Assembly: GCA_024636215.1 (NCBI GenBank) | Contig: JAGXHL010000093.1 | Location: forward strand, 1 to 64,000 | Length of the DNA: 64,000 nucleotides | Direction: 5' to 3' | Origin: Deltaproteobacteria bacterium | GTDB taxonomy: Bacteria > Desulfobacterota > Desulfuromonadia > Desulfuromonadales > BM103 | In this document: positions 10,415-18,237 of the stretch, one piece after another | Position numbering within the stretch: the stretch's first letter is position 1 | Layout: each line of letters opens with the position of its first letter | Program-made: the position numbers and the translations under genes | Notes under the pieces: generated by a model | What the model was told of the DNA's origin: nothing | Seen by the model: the letters and a program-made list of their open reading frames with translations, nothing else | The model's database searches: none

Positions 10415-11257
10415 ATGCTTGCAGCAATATTGAGTCTCGGATGCATAGGCCTGATCGCCGCGATTGCGCTTGGTTTCGCCGCCAAAAAGTTTGCCGTGGA
10501 GGTTGATCCACGTGAACTTGCCGCCATGGAAGTTTTGCCAGGTGCCAATTGTGGCGCCTGTGGGTTTCCCGGCTGTGCCGGATATGCCAAGGCTTTGGTT
10601 GCCGGGACTATCGATTTGAACCAGTGCCCTCCCGGTGGTGCCGATGTTGTCGCAAAGCTGGCGCGCATTCTTGGTGTCGAAGCTGCGGCAGCGGCAAGAG
10701 AGCTCGCCGTTGTGTTGTGCCAGGGTGACAATCGCAAGGCACAGCTCAAATATCAGTACCTGGGATTGGCAGACTGCACGGCGGCACACAAGATTGCCGG
10801 TGGCCCAAAAGCCTGCCCCGGAGGCTGTCTCGGACTGGGCTCCTGTCAACGCGTCTGTCCTTTTGATGCGATTGAAATGACCGCTGACGGTCTGGCAGTG
10901 ATCAACCGTGACAAATGTACCGGCTGCCGAAAATGCATAGCTGTTTGTCCCAGGAACGTCATCCGCATGACACCCTATGAGTCGCAGGTCCATGTGCTCT
11001 GCAACAGCCACGATAAGGGCGCCATAGTGCGAAAATACTGCCAGGTCGGATGTATCGGCTGTCAAATCTGCAAGAAGACCATTCCTGATGCATACAAGGT
11101 CGAGGATTTTCTCGCTACGGTTGTTTACGGCCAGGATGCAGAGGCGACGGAGGCGATTGACAAGTGTCCGACCAAATGTATCCGGGACTTCAGCCTTGGC
11201 TACCCGGAAGGCAGCAAGTTGTTGCCTGCTGCGACAGACAGATCGAACGCAGCCTGA
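10415..11257 (+). CDS. rnfB: Rnf complex ferredoxin-type subunit B
   Basis: RnfB carries iron-sulphur clusters and is regarded as the entry point for ferredoxin electrons. Of its 280 residues, 1-25 form one membrane anchor; NCGACGFPGCAGYAKAL (about 46-62) is the Fe-S (FeS/ACS-type) motif. C-terminal ferredoxin motifs follow (CTGCRKCIAVCPRNV near 169 and CQVGCIGCQICKK near 210), with CPFDAI and DKCPTKCI completing further clusters. The 34-bp gap to rnfA and 17-bp gap to rnfC fit one transcript. Confidence 0.95.
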   Translation: MLAAILSLGCIGLIAAIALGFAAKKFAVEVDPRELAAMEVLPGANCGACGFPGCAGYAKALVAGTIDLNQCPPGGADVVAKLARILGVEAAAAARELAVVLCQGDNRKAQLKYQYLGLADCTAAHKIAGGPKACPGGCLGLGSCQRVCPFDAIEMTADGLAVINRDKCTGCRKCIAVCPRNVIRMTPYESQVHVLCNSHDKGAIVRKYCQVGCIGCQICKKTIPDAYKVEDFLATVVYGQDAEATEAIDKCPTKCIRDFSLGYPEGSKLLPAATDRSNAA

Positions 11258-11274
11258 TTGCAAGGTAAACAATT

Positions 11275-12591
11275 ATGAAACTGAAAACCTTTACCGGGGG
11301 CATTCATCCTCCGGATAACAAGCGCTGGTCCTCGCACAAGGCGATCGAAGATTGCCCTCTGCCCGCCGAGCTTATCGTGCCCATGGCACAGCATATCGGC
11401 GCCCCTGCCGTTGCGTCTGTAGAGGTTGGTCAGTTGGTTACCAAAGGGCAGGAGATAGGCTCCGCAAAAGGCTTTGTCTCGGTGCCGGTGCATGCACCAA
11501 CCTCCGGTGAGGTGATTGCCGTAGAGAGTCGTCCGCATCCCTGGGGAGTCTCCTTGCCGGCTGTTGTCATCAAGGCGGATGGTGAAGACCGTTGGACGCC
11601 GGATTTGCAGGCGGCGGATCCAGGCACTCTCAGTGTCGATGAGATTGTCGAAAAAGTGCGACTGGCCGGCGTCGTTGGTATGGGCGGTGCGGCTTTCCCC
11701 GCGCATGTCAAGATGTCGCCACCACCGGAAAAAAAGATCAATACCCTGATTTTTAACGGGGTCGAATGTGAGCCTTATCTGACGGCTGATCATCGCATGA
11801 TGCTCGAAGAATCCGAGCGCATTCTGCAGGGGGTTGCCTTGCTGCAGACGGTGTTCGGTGCCGGGCGGGTGGTGATCGGCATCGAGGCGAATAAGCCCGA
11901 TGCCATCGCTCTGCTGGAAAAGCAGTGTGCCGGAACTTCGGTCGAGATTATGTCTCTTCAGGTCAAGTACCCGCAGGGTGCTGAAAAACAACTGATAGCC
12001 GCGGTAACGGGGCGTGAGGTTCCTTCGGGTGGCCTGCCCATGGATATCGGTGTTGCCGTACATAATGTTTCGACCGCCGCCGCAGTTGCCGATGCGGTTC
12101 TTTATGGACGACCACTGATTGAAAGAATCTGCACGGTAACGGGGCCGGCTGTTCGCGAGCCCAAGAATTTACGAATACGGATTGGGACTCCGCTATCTCA
12201 GCTGCTTGAAGCCTGTGGCGGACTGACTGAAGAACCGGGCAAGATCGTGCTTGGCGGCCCCATGATGGGCTTTACCCAGCTTGGCTTTGATGTTCCCGCA
12301 ACCCGCGGCACTTCAGGTCTGCTGCTGTTGCGTGATCAGGATGTTGACCGCCAGGAGGAAGGCCCCTGCATTCGTTGCTCGCGCTGCGTGCAGGTTTGCC
12401 CGATGCACCTCCTGCCGACGACGATAGCCGCCTATTCACGACGTGACCTGCTGGCGGAAGCCTCTGAATATCGCGCTTTGGATTGTATTGAATGCGGCAG
12501 CTGCAGTTACGTTTGTCCTGCGACGATTCCTCTGGTGCAGGCGATCCGCTACGGCAAAGCCGCTATTCTTGCTCAAAAAAGGAACTCATGA
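11275..12591 (+). CDS. rnfC: Rnf complex NADH-binding subunit C
   Basis: RnfC resembles NuoF and holds the NAD(H) site with FMN and two [4Fe-4S] clusters on the cytoplasmic face. The 438 residues start with an N-terminal barrel-sandwich region (FTGGIHPPDNKRWS). GVVGMGGAAFPAHVK near residue 137 is the nucleotide-binding Gly-rich loop, and CIRCSRCVQVCPMHL near 364 and CIECGSCSYVCPATIP near 403 are the clusters. Its stop overlaps the rnfD start (ATGA). Confidence 0.95.
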   Translation: MKLKTFTGGIHPPDNKRWSSHKAIEDCPLPAELIVPMAQHIGAPAVASVEVGQLVTKGQEIGSAKGFVSVPVHAPTSGEVIAVESRPHPWGVSLPAVVIKADGEDRWTPDLQAADPGTLSVDEIVEKVRLAGVVGMGGAAFPAHVKMSPPPEKKINTLIFNGVECEPYLTADHRMMLEESERILQGVALLQTVFGAGRVVIGIEANKPDAIALLEKQCAGTSVEIMSLQVKYPQGAEKQLIAAVTGREVPSGGLPMDIGVAVHNVSTAAAVADAVLYGRPLIERICTVTGPAVREPKNLRIRIGTPLSQLLEACGGLTEEPGKIVLGGPMMGFTQLGFDVPATRGTSGLLLLRDQDVDRQEEGPCIRCSRCVQVCPMHLLPTTIAAYSRRDLLAEASEYRALDCIECGSCSYVCPATIPLVQAIRYGKAAILAQKRNS

Positions 12592-13592
12592 AAGCTGTGA
12601 GTAAACAACTCTATTTGTCATCTTCGCCGCATATCCATTGCGGTGATACCACGTCCAGGGTAATGCGTGCGGTTCTTTACAGCCTCTTGCCTGCTTGCGC
12701 CGTGGCGGTCTATTTCTTCGGGCCGGCAGCTTTGACAGTCCTGTTGATTGCAACCCTGGGGTGCCTGGCAACGGAGGTCGTTTGTCAGCGTCTGATGGGA
12801 CAGCCGGTCAGCATTGCTGATGGCAGCGCTGCTATTACCGGTGTGTTGCTCGCCCTCAATCTGCCGCCATCAAGCCCCTGGTGGTTGACCTTGCTCGGCG
12901 CTGTGATTGCCATCGTGATCGGCAAGCAGGTCTATGGTGGCCTCGGTTCAAACCCTTTCAACCCGGCTCTGGTGGCCAGGGTTGTCCTGCTGATCTCCTT
13001 CCCTGTGCAGATGACCACCTGGTCGGCTCCGGCGCCCTTGGGCTCTGGTCTCGACCTTGTCACCACCGCAACCCCCTTGGGAGAGTGGAAGAACAGCGTC
13101 ATGTTGACCGGGCAGATGCCGGCTGATCTGCAGACCGGCATGACCGATTATTTCCTTGGTAATATGGCCGGCTGTATCGGTGAAGTCTCGGCTCTGGCCT
13201 TGCTGGCCGGTGCGGCCTACCTTTTCTACAAGCGAATTCTGACCTGGCATATCCCTGCCACCTACATCGGTACGGTGGTTCTGTTCTCAGGTCTCTTCTG
13301 GCTGCTCAACCCGGACAAGTATCCCAACCCGCTGTTCCATCTGCTGACCGGTGGACTGGTTCTGGGCGCTTTCTATATGGCGACGGATATGGTGACCACG
13401 CCGGTCTCAATCAAGGGCATGCTGCTGTTTGGAGTTGGTTGTGGCGTGCTGACTGTATTGATTCGTCTGTTTGGAGGTTATCCGGAAGGGGTCTCTTTCG
13501 CTATTCTGCTTATGAATGCCGCAACCCCGCTGATCGATCGCTACACCAGGCCGAAAACCTTTGGCACCTCGCGTCAGGAGGCCGCATCATGA
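12588..13592 (+). CDS. rnfD: Rnf complex membrane flavoprotein subunit D
   Basis: RnfD is a multi-helix membrane subunit that in known complexes carries a covalently bound FMN. The 334-aa protein starts at the ATG overlapping the rnfC stop; an open frame extends upstream to 12492 but that part is antiparallel coding of rnfC in another frame. TTATPLGEW (about residue 158) matches the S/T-x-A-T-P-L flavinylation site, with Thr as the linkage residue. A GNPFNPALVARV-like segment (SNPFNPALVARV) precedes it. It overlaps rnfG by ATGA. Confidence 0.94.
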   Translation: MKAVSKQLYLSSSPHIHCGDTTSRVMRAVLYSLLPACAVAVYFFGPAALTVLLIATLGCLATEVVCQRLMGQPVSIADGSAAITGVLLALNLPPSSPWWLTLLGAVIAIVIGKQVYGGLGSNPFNPALVARVVLLISFPVQMTTWSAPAPLGSGLDLVTTATPLGEWKNSVMLTGQMPADLQTGMTDYFLGNMAGCIGEVSALALLAGAAYLFYKRILTWHIPATYIGTVVLFSGLFWLLNPDKYPNPLFHLLTGGLVLGAFYMATDMVTTPVSIKGMLLFGVGCGVLTVLIRLFGGYPEGVSFAILLMNAATPLIDRYTRPKTFGTSRQEAAS

Positions 13593-14197
13593 ACGGGACC
13601 ATGCGCCTCGCTTTGGTGCTGACTCTGATTACCGCCGGTGCCGGTTTGATTTTATCTATGGTGGAGTCGGCGACGCGAGAGCCGATTGCAGAACAGCGTC
13701 GCCTTGAAACCCTGCGGGCTTTGCAGGCGGTTTTGCCACCGGTGGATAACTCCCCCGATCAGGATGCTGTGCAACTGGTGACGGGACAGGACAAACGTGG
13801 TCGGGAGGTCAAACGGACTTTTTATCGGGGCAGGCTGAGCGCTGAACTGAGTGGTGTTGCCTTTCAGGTTGTTGCCCCGGACGGCTATAGTGGCAATATT
13901 GCTGTGATGGTGGGCGTGGACCCCGGGGGGACCGTCGCCGGCATAGAAATTCTAAGTCATAATGAGACGCCCGGCCTGGGAGATAAAATCACCTTGCCGG
14001 TTTTCAAGGATATTTTCGCAGGTAAAAATCTGCAGAATGCTGACTGGCGGGTGAAGAAAGATGGTGGTGAGTTCGACCAGATCACCGGTGCGACGATTTC
14101 TCCCCGGGCCGTTGTTGGTGCCGTACACAAAGGGCTGGAGTTCTACCATGAGCACCGTAACGAAATTCTTGCTGATCCTCAGGGAGACGGCCAATGA
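13589..14197 (+). CDS. rnfG: Rnf complex FMN-binding subunit G
   Basis: RnfG is anchored by one N-terminal helix and exposes a domain outside the membrane that carries covalent FMN. In this 202-aa protein, residues 1-25 are the anchor; VGVDPGGTVAGIEILSHNET is the conserved central strand region, and DQITGATISPRAVV near residue 165 contains the T-G-A-T flavinylation motif. The start is the ATG overlapping the rnfD stop, not the upstream frame at 13439. It overlaps rnfE by ATGA. Confidence 0.94.
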   Translation: MNGTMRLALVLTLITAGAGLILSMVESATREPIAEQRRLETLRALQAVLPPVDNSPDQDAVQLVTGQDKRGREVKRTFYRGRLSAELSGVAFQVVAPDGYSGNIAVMVGVDPGGTVAGIEILSHNETPGLGDKITLPVFKDIFAGKNLQNADWRVKKDGGEFDQITGATISPRAVVGAVHKGLEFYHEHRNEILADPQGDGQ

Positions 14198-14787
14198 CCT
14201 TAAGCCGTGAATTCCGTAAAGGCCTTTGGCGTGAGAATGCTGTTTTCAGGCTGTTGTTAGGGCTCTGTCCGGCTCTGGCGGTGACCACCAGCGCCGAGAA
14301 TGGACTGGGCATGGGGTTGGCTACGACCTTTGTTCTGGTCTGTTCGAATATTGTTGTTTCCTCTTTGCGGAAAATCATCCCACCCAAGGTTCGGATCCCT
14401 TCGTTTATCGTTGTTATCGCTTCCTTTGTAACGGTTGTCCAGCTTTGTATGGAGGCCTATTTTTACGACCTCTACAAAGCTCTGGGGATTTTTATCCCTC
14501 TGATTGTTGTCAATTGTCTCATTCTGGGTCGCGCGGAAGCCTTCGCCTCGAAAAATCGCCTGGTTCCTGCCGTTGTTGACGGTGTAGGCATGGGCCTCGG
14601 ATTCACCTTGGCCCTTTTTGTTCTGGGCGCCGTCCGCGAACTTTTCGGTTCCGGTTCTCTGCTTGGCTTCAGTGTCTTCGGTGCCGGCTACCAGCCGCTG
14701 CTGTTGATGATCCTTCCTCCGGGGGCGTTTATTGCGATGGGACTTTTACTTGCCGGAATGAATCGTTTTGACGCACGCAAGCAGTAA
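14194..14787 (+). CDS. rnfE: Rnf complex integral membrane subunit E
   Basis: RnfE is the partner of RnfA in the membrane core. The 197-aa sequence begins REFRKGLWRENAVFRLLLGL, shows about six transmembrane segments, and has LCPALAVTTSAENGLGMG plus IVVNCLILGRAEAFAS, which parallels the NCAVLG motif of RnfA. It ends the rnfABCDGE operon and is followed at once by a terminator. Confidence 0.95.
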   Translation: MTLSREFRKGLWRENAVFRLLLGLCPALAVTTSAENGLGMGLATTFVLVCSNIVVSSLRKIIPPKVRIPSFIVVIASFVTVVQLCMEAYFYDLYKALGIFIPLIVVNCLILGRAEAFASKNRLVPAVVDGVGMGLGFTLALFVLGAVRELFGSGSLLGFSVFGAGYQPLLLMILPPGAFIAMGLLLAGMNRFDARKQ

Positions 14788-14789
14788 AC

Positions 14790-14825
14790 AGCGCCTCCGT
14801 TTCAGGCCAATGGAGGCGCTCTTTA
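14790..14825 (+). terminator. Terminator after rnfE
   Basis: AGCGCCTCC (14790-14798) pairs with GGAGGCGCT (14812-14820), followed by CTTTAT, starting 3 bp after the rnfE stop. It separates the rnf and nuo transcripts. Confidence 0.7.
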
Positions 14826-14942
14826 TAAGCATTAATCATCTCTAAGACAGCTAATTATCACGGCTTTCTTACCTATTCCAAGTTCCTGACTAAAATACTC
14901 CGAAACCCACATAAATCGGGCGTTTATGGGTCCCTGAACTGC

Positions 14943-14994
14943 ATACAGTATACTGTATTTTTCCCTTGACAAAGAGGTGGATATGTCCTAACTT
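14943..14994 (+). promoter_or_regulatory. nuo operon promoter with 16-bp perfect palindrome
   Basis: TTGACA (14966-14971) and TAACTT (14989-14994) have 17-bp spacing. Immediately upstream, ATACAGTATACTGTAT (14943-14958) is a perfect palindrome, a strong candidate operator or activator site. A looser inverted repeat (ACCCACATAAA and TTTATGGGT) lies at about 14906-14933. HgtR of Geobacter is known to repress energy-generation genes including nuo; whether this is its site is a guess. Confidence 0.7.
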
Positions 14995-15071
14995 GCTGTC
15001 GGCCAAAAGCCGAAAAGCTAGACCTGCGACTATATGATTTTTAAATCTCACCTGGCAGGAGGAACATATCA

Positions 15072-15428
15072 ATGCTGGACAGTTATCTACCTATTATTAC
15101 CCTGATCGTCATCGCACTTTGCTTTTCTATCGGCTCGGTCGTCTTCTCTCGATTGATCGGAGAGAAGAAGCCTTCCGCGGTCAAGCTGTCCCCTTATGAG
15201 TGCGGAATGCCTCCCGTGGGATCTGCGCGCGAGCAATTTTCAATCAAGTTTTACATTATCGCCATGCTCTTTATCGTCTTTGACATCGAGGTGGTCTTCA
15301 TGTACCCCTGGGCGGTCATGTTCAAGCGTCTCGGACTGTTCGGTTTTATTGAGATGGGTGTGTTTATTCTGATTCTTCTCGTTGGTTACGCATACGTTTG
15401 GAAAAAAGGAGCTCTGGAATGGGAGTAG
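15072..15428 (+). CDS. nuoA: NADH-quinone oxidoreductase subunit A
   Basis: A small membrane subunit of complex I near the quinone channel. The 118 residues have three transmembrane helices, with the conserved loop [20 protein letters not shown] (about 41-60) and the [12 protein letters not shown] segment in helix 2. A GGCAGGAGG-like site (CAGGAGGA) lies 7 bp before the ATG. It is the first gene of the 14-gene nuo operon and overlaps nuoB by 10 bp. Confidence 0.96.
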   Translation: MLDSYLPIITLIVIALCFSIGSVVFSRLIGEKKPSAVKLSPYECGMPPVGSAREQFSIKFYIIAMLFIVFDIEVVFMYPWAVMFKRLGLFGFIEMGVFILILLVGYAYVWKKGALEWE

Positions 15429-15925
15429 AGGAAACTCTAGGTAATAACGTTATTACCACGTCGTTGGACACGATCGTCAACTGGTCCCGTGCCAGGTCTC
15501 TCTGGCCGCTGACTTTTGGCCTTGCCTGCTGCGCAATCGAGATGATGGCGACAGGTGCTGCTCGTTTTGACCTTGACCGCTTTGGGGTGCTCTTCCGCGC
15601 GTCACCGCGTCAGGCTGACGTCATCATTATCGCCGGAACCGTGACCAAAAAAATGCTGCCGGTTATTCAGACCGTTTACGAGCAGATGCCGGAGCCGCGT
15701 TACGTTATTGCGATGGGCGCTTGTGCCTGTTCCGGTGGTATTTTCGATACCTACAGTACGGTACAAGGTGTTGATGAGTGTCTGCCGGTTGATGTTTACG
15801 TGCCGGGCTGCCCTCCGCGTCCGGAAGGTTTGCTCTATGGCATCATGAAGCTCCAGGAGCAGATCATGAAAGAGCGGAATTCTTTTGGTGCTGCCATTGG
15901 CGTCGGTGAGCGTATTGCTGGCTAG
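15419..15925 (+). CDS. nuoB: NADH-quinone oxidoreductase subunit B
   Basis: It carries the terminal [4Fe-4S] cluster N2 that reduces menaquinone. The cluster cysteines are visible in [18 protein letters not shown] and VPGCPPRPE across the 168 residues. The ATG inside the nuoA end is chosen, since [11 protein letters not shown] is the family start; an in-frame start 7 codons upstream lies in nuoA and lacks support. The protein sits in the peripheral arm at the membrane junction with NuoD. Confidence 0.96.
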   Translation: MGVEETLGNNVITTSLDTIVNWSRARSLWPLTFGLACCAIEMMATGAARFDLDRFGVLFRASPRQADVIIIAGTVTKKMLPVIQTVYEQMPEPRYVIAMGACACSGGIFDTYSTVQGVDECLPVDVYVPGCPPRPEGLLYGIMKLQEQIMKERNSFGAAIGVGERIAG

Positions 15926-15976
15926 GATGTTAGCCGCGCTGGCAACTTTAACCCAGATAGACAGGATGCAACCGTT

Positions 15977-16459
15977 ATGAGTGTACAGGCTGCTGTTGAT
16001 AAGCTGAAGGTCAGGTTTGGCGATACGGTGCTTGATACCGTTGAGTTTCGCGGCGAGACCACTGTAATCGTCAAGAAAGAGGAGATTGTTGCTGTTTGCA
16101 CCTTCCTCAAAGAAGAGGTCGGCTTTAACTTTCTGACCGATCTCTGTAGCATTGATTATTTGGGTCAGGCCCCCCGCTTCATGGTGGTCTACCAACTCTA
16201 CAATATTGGCACTCACACGCGCCTTCGTGTGAAGGCCCCGGTTGACGAGTCCGATACGACGATCGATACCGTAAGCGGTGTCTGGTCGACGGCAAACTGG
16301 TTGGAGCGCGAGTGCTGGGATCTGATGGGGATTACCTTTAATAATCATCCCGATCCACGACGCATTCTGCTGCCCGCAGATTGGGAAGGTCATCCGCTGC
16401 GCAAGGACTACCCGTTACAGGGCCCGGATCGCGAGCCTTACCAGGGCCGTCTTCAGTAA
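15977..16459 (+). CDS. nuoC: NADH-quinone oxidoreductase subunit C
   Basis: A peripheral-arm scaffold subunit, the 30-kDa family. The 160-aa protein has the signature ERECWDLMGITFNNHPDPRR (about 113-132) followed by GHPLRKDYPLQG. It is a separate gene, not fused to nuoD as in Escherichia coli. An AGGA site precedes the ATG. Confidence 0.96.
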   Translation: MSVQAAVDKLKVRFGDTVLDTVEFRGETTVIVKKEEIVAVCTFLKEEVGFNFLTDLCSIDYLGQAPRFMVVYQLYNIGTHTRLRVKAPVDESDTTIDTVSGVWSTANWLERECWDLMGITFNNHPDPRRILLPADWEGHPLRKDYPLQGPDREPYQGRLQ

Positions 16460-16513
16460 GAGACTTAATCACGTAAACTCAAGCAAGTATCTGAATATAG
16501 GCGAGGCAGAAAT

Positions 16514-17692
16514 ATGGCGAATCACGAAACCATGACCATCAATATGGGCCCGCAGCATCCCTCCACTCACGGGGTTCTGCAATTGGTCCTTGAGCTGGAT
16601 GGCGAGATTATCCGCAAGGCGACTCCACATATCGGCTTTTTGCACCGCGGCGTAGAAAAACTGGCGGAGCACCGTACCTATCACCAGGTGCTGCCTTTGA
16701 CCGATCGACTCGACTACCTGGCGCCCATGCACAACAACCTTGGCTACGTGCTGGCTGTGGAAAAACTGCTTGGCCTGACTGACGCCATCCCCGAGCGGGC
16801 GCAGGTTGTCAGGGTTCTGCTTGCCGAGTTGACGCGCCTCAAGAGTCATCTGGTCTGGCTGGCCTGTCATGCTCTCGATATTGGAGCCATGACGGTTTTC
16901 ATCTACGCTTTCCGCGAGCGTGAGCACATCATGAATATCTATGAAAAGGTTTCCGGTGCGCGAATGACCAGCAATTATTTCCGCGTTGGTGGCCTCTCGG
17001 CGGATCTGCCTGCGGGTCTGGATAAAGAGATTCGTGACTTTATCGACACCATGCCCGGCCACATTGATACTTATGAGGGCCTTCTGACTGGCAACAAAAT
17101 CTGGCAGAAGCGTATCCAGAACGTTGGTGTTATCAGCGCTGAGGATGCGATTGACCTTGGCGTGTCAGGGCCATCGCTGCGCGGTTCCGGTGTTGACTGG
17201 GACTTGCGTCGTGATCAGCCTTACTCAGGCTATGAAAACTATGATTTTGAAGTCATTGTTGAAGAGGGTTGTGACACCTGGGCCCGATACATCGCACGAC
17301 TCAAGGAAATGCGTGAGTCCTGCAAGATTATCCACCAGGCTCTCGACAAGCTGAAGCCCGGTCCAATTCTGGCGGACGCGCCCAAAGTCGTGTTGCCGTC
17401 CAAGCAGGATACCGTCAACACCATTGAGGGTCTGATTCATCACTTCAAGATCATCAGTGAGGGTTTCAAGCCGGAAGCCGGTGAGGTTTACGTCGGTGTT
17501 GAGAACCCGAAAGGGGAAGTTGGCTTTTACCTGGTTTCCGACGGATCGGCCAGGCCCTATCGCATGAAGATTCGCCCGGCTTCTTTCATTAACCTCCAGG
17601 CCTTACCCAAGATGTGTGAAGGTTCGATGCTGGCCGATGTCGTGGCCGTTATCGGAACTCTGGACATCGTTCTGGGTGAGATCGACCGCTAA
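16514..17692 (+). CDS. nuoD: NADH-quinone oxidoreductase subunit D
   Basis: The 49-kDa subunit that forms the quinone-binding cavity with NuoB; it is related to the [NiFe]-hydrogenase large subunit but lacks the metal cysteines. The 392 residues include INMGPQHPSTHGVLQLVLEL near the start (quinone-site His), HIGFLHRGVEKL and GEVGFYLVSDGSARPYRMK near the end. Length and motifs are complete. Confidence 0.97.
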   Translation: MANHETMTINMGPQHPSTHGVLQLVLELDGEIIRKATPHIGFLHRGVEKLAEHRTYHQVLPLTDRLDYLAPMHNNLGYVLAVEKLLGLTDAIPERAQVVRVLLAELTRLKSHLVWLACHALDIGAMTVFIYAFREREHIMNIYEKVSGARMTSNYFRVGGLSADLPAGLDKEIRDFIDTMPGHIDTYEGLLTGNKIWQKRIQNVGVISAEDAIDLGVSGPSLRGSGVDWDLRRDQPYSGYENYDFEVIVEEGCDTWARYIARLKEMRESCKIIHQALDKLKPGPILADAPKVVLPSKQDTVNTIEGLIHHFKIISEGFKPEAGEVYVGVENPKGEVGFYLVSDGSARPYRMKIRPASFINLQALPKMCEGSMLADVVAVIGTLDIVLGEIDR

Positions 17693-17718
17693 CCTGCCGC
17701 GAGGACAAGGAATCAGCC

Positions 17719-18219
17719 ATGAGTGAAGCAGTCGAAGCAAAGGTAGAAGAGCAGGATGTCGACTTGACAGGAGCCAACCAGATTCTCGACAAGTATGTCG
17801 ATTTTCCTGGAGCCCTGATGCCGGCATTGCAGGAGATTCAGGAGTTTTACGGTTACATTCCTGAGCCCACAGTGCACCTTACTGCCGAGCGACTTAACGT
17901 TTATGCCAGCCAGATCTACGGCGTCTTGACTTTCTACGCGCAGTTCCACCTCGAACCGCGTGGCAAGTACATCATCCGGGTCTGCATGGGAACCGCCTGC
18001 CACGTTAAAGGTGCCGGTAGAATTGCTGACATCATCAAGGAGCGCCTGGGTGTTGGCCATGCAGAAACAACTGAGGATCTTAAGTTTACCGCTGAATATG
18101 TGGCTTGCATCGGCGCTTGCGGTATGGCACCGGTCATCATGGTTAATGATGGAACCTATGGCTCTCTGACGGTCCAGAAAACGGACGAAGTCATTAAAAA
18201 ATACCAGCAGTTGGATTGA
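17719..18219 (+). CDS. nuoE: NADH-quinone oxidoreductase subunit E
   Basis: The thioredoxin-fold subunit with a [2Fe-2S] cluster in the NADH-oxidising tip. The four ligands are in CMGTACHVKGAG (about 93-104) and CIGACGMAPVIM (about 134-145). The protein has 166 aa, and AAGGA precedes the start. Confidence 0.96.
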   Translation: MSEAVEAKVEEQDVDLTGANQILDKYVDFPGALMPALQEIQEFYGYIPEPTVHLTAERLNVYASQIYGVLTFYAQFHLEPRGKYIIRVCMGTACHVKGAGRIADIIKERLGVGHAETTEDLKFTAEYVACIGACGMAPVIMVNDGTYGSLTVQKTDEVIKKYQQLD

Positions 18220-18237
18220 TAACTGATCGAGGATTTT

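Noticed and set aside
10370..11272. 300-codon minus-strand frame opposite rnfB
   Set aside because: It is the antisense shadow of a clear Fe-S protein gene with intact motifs.
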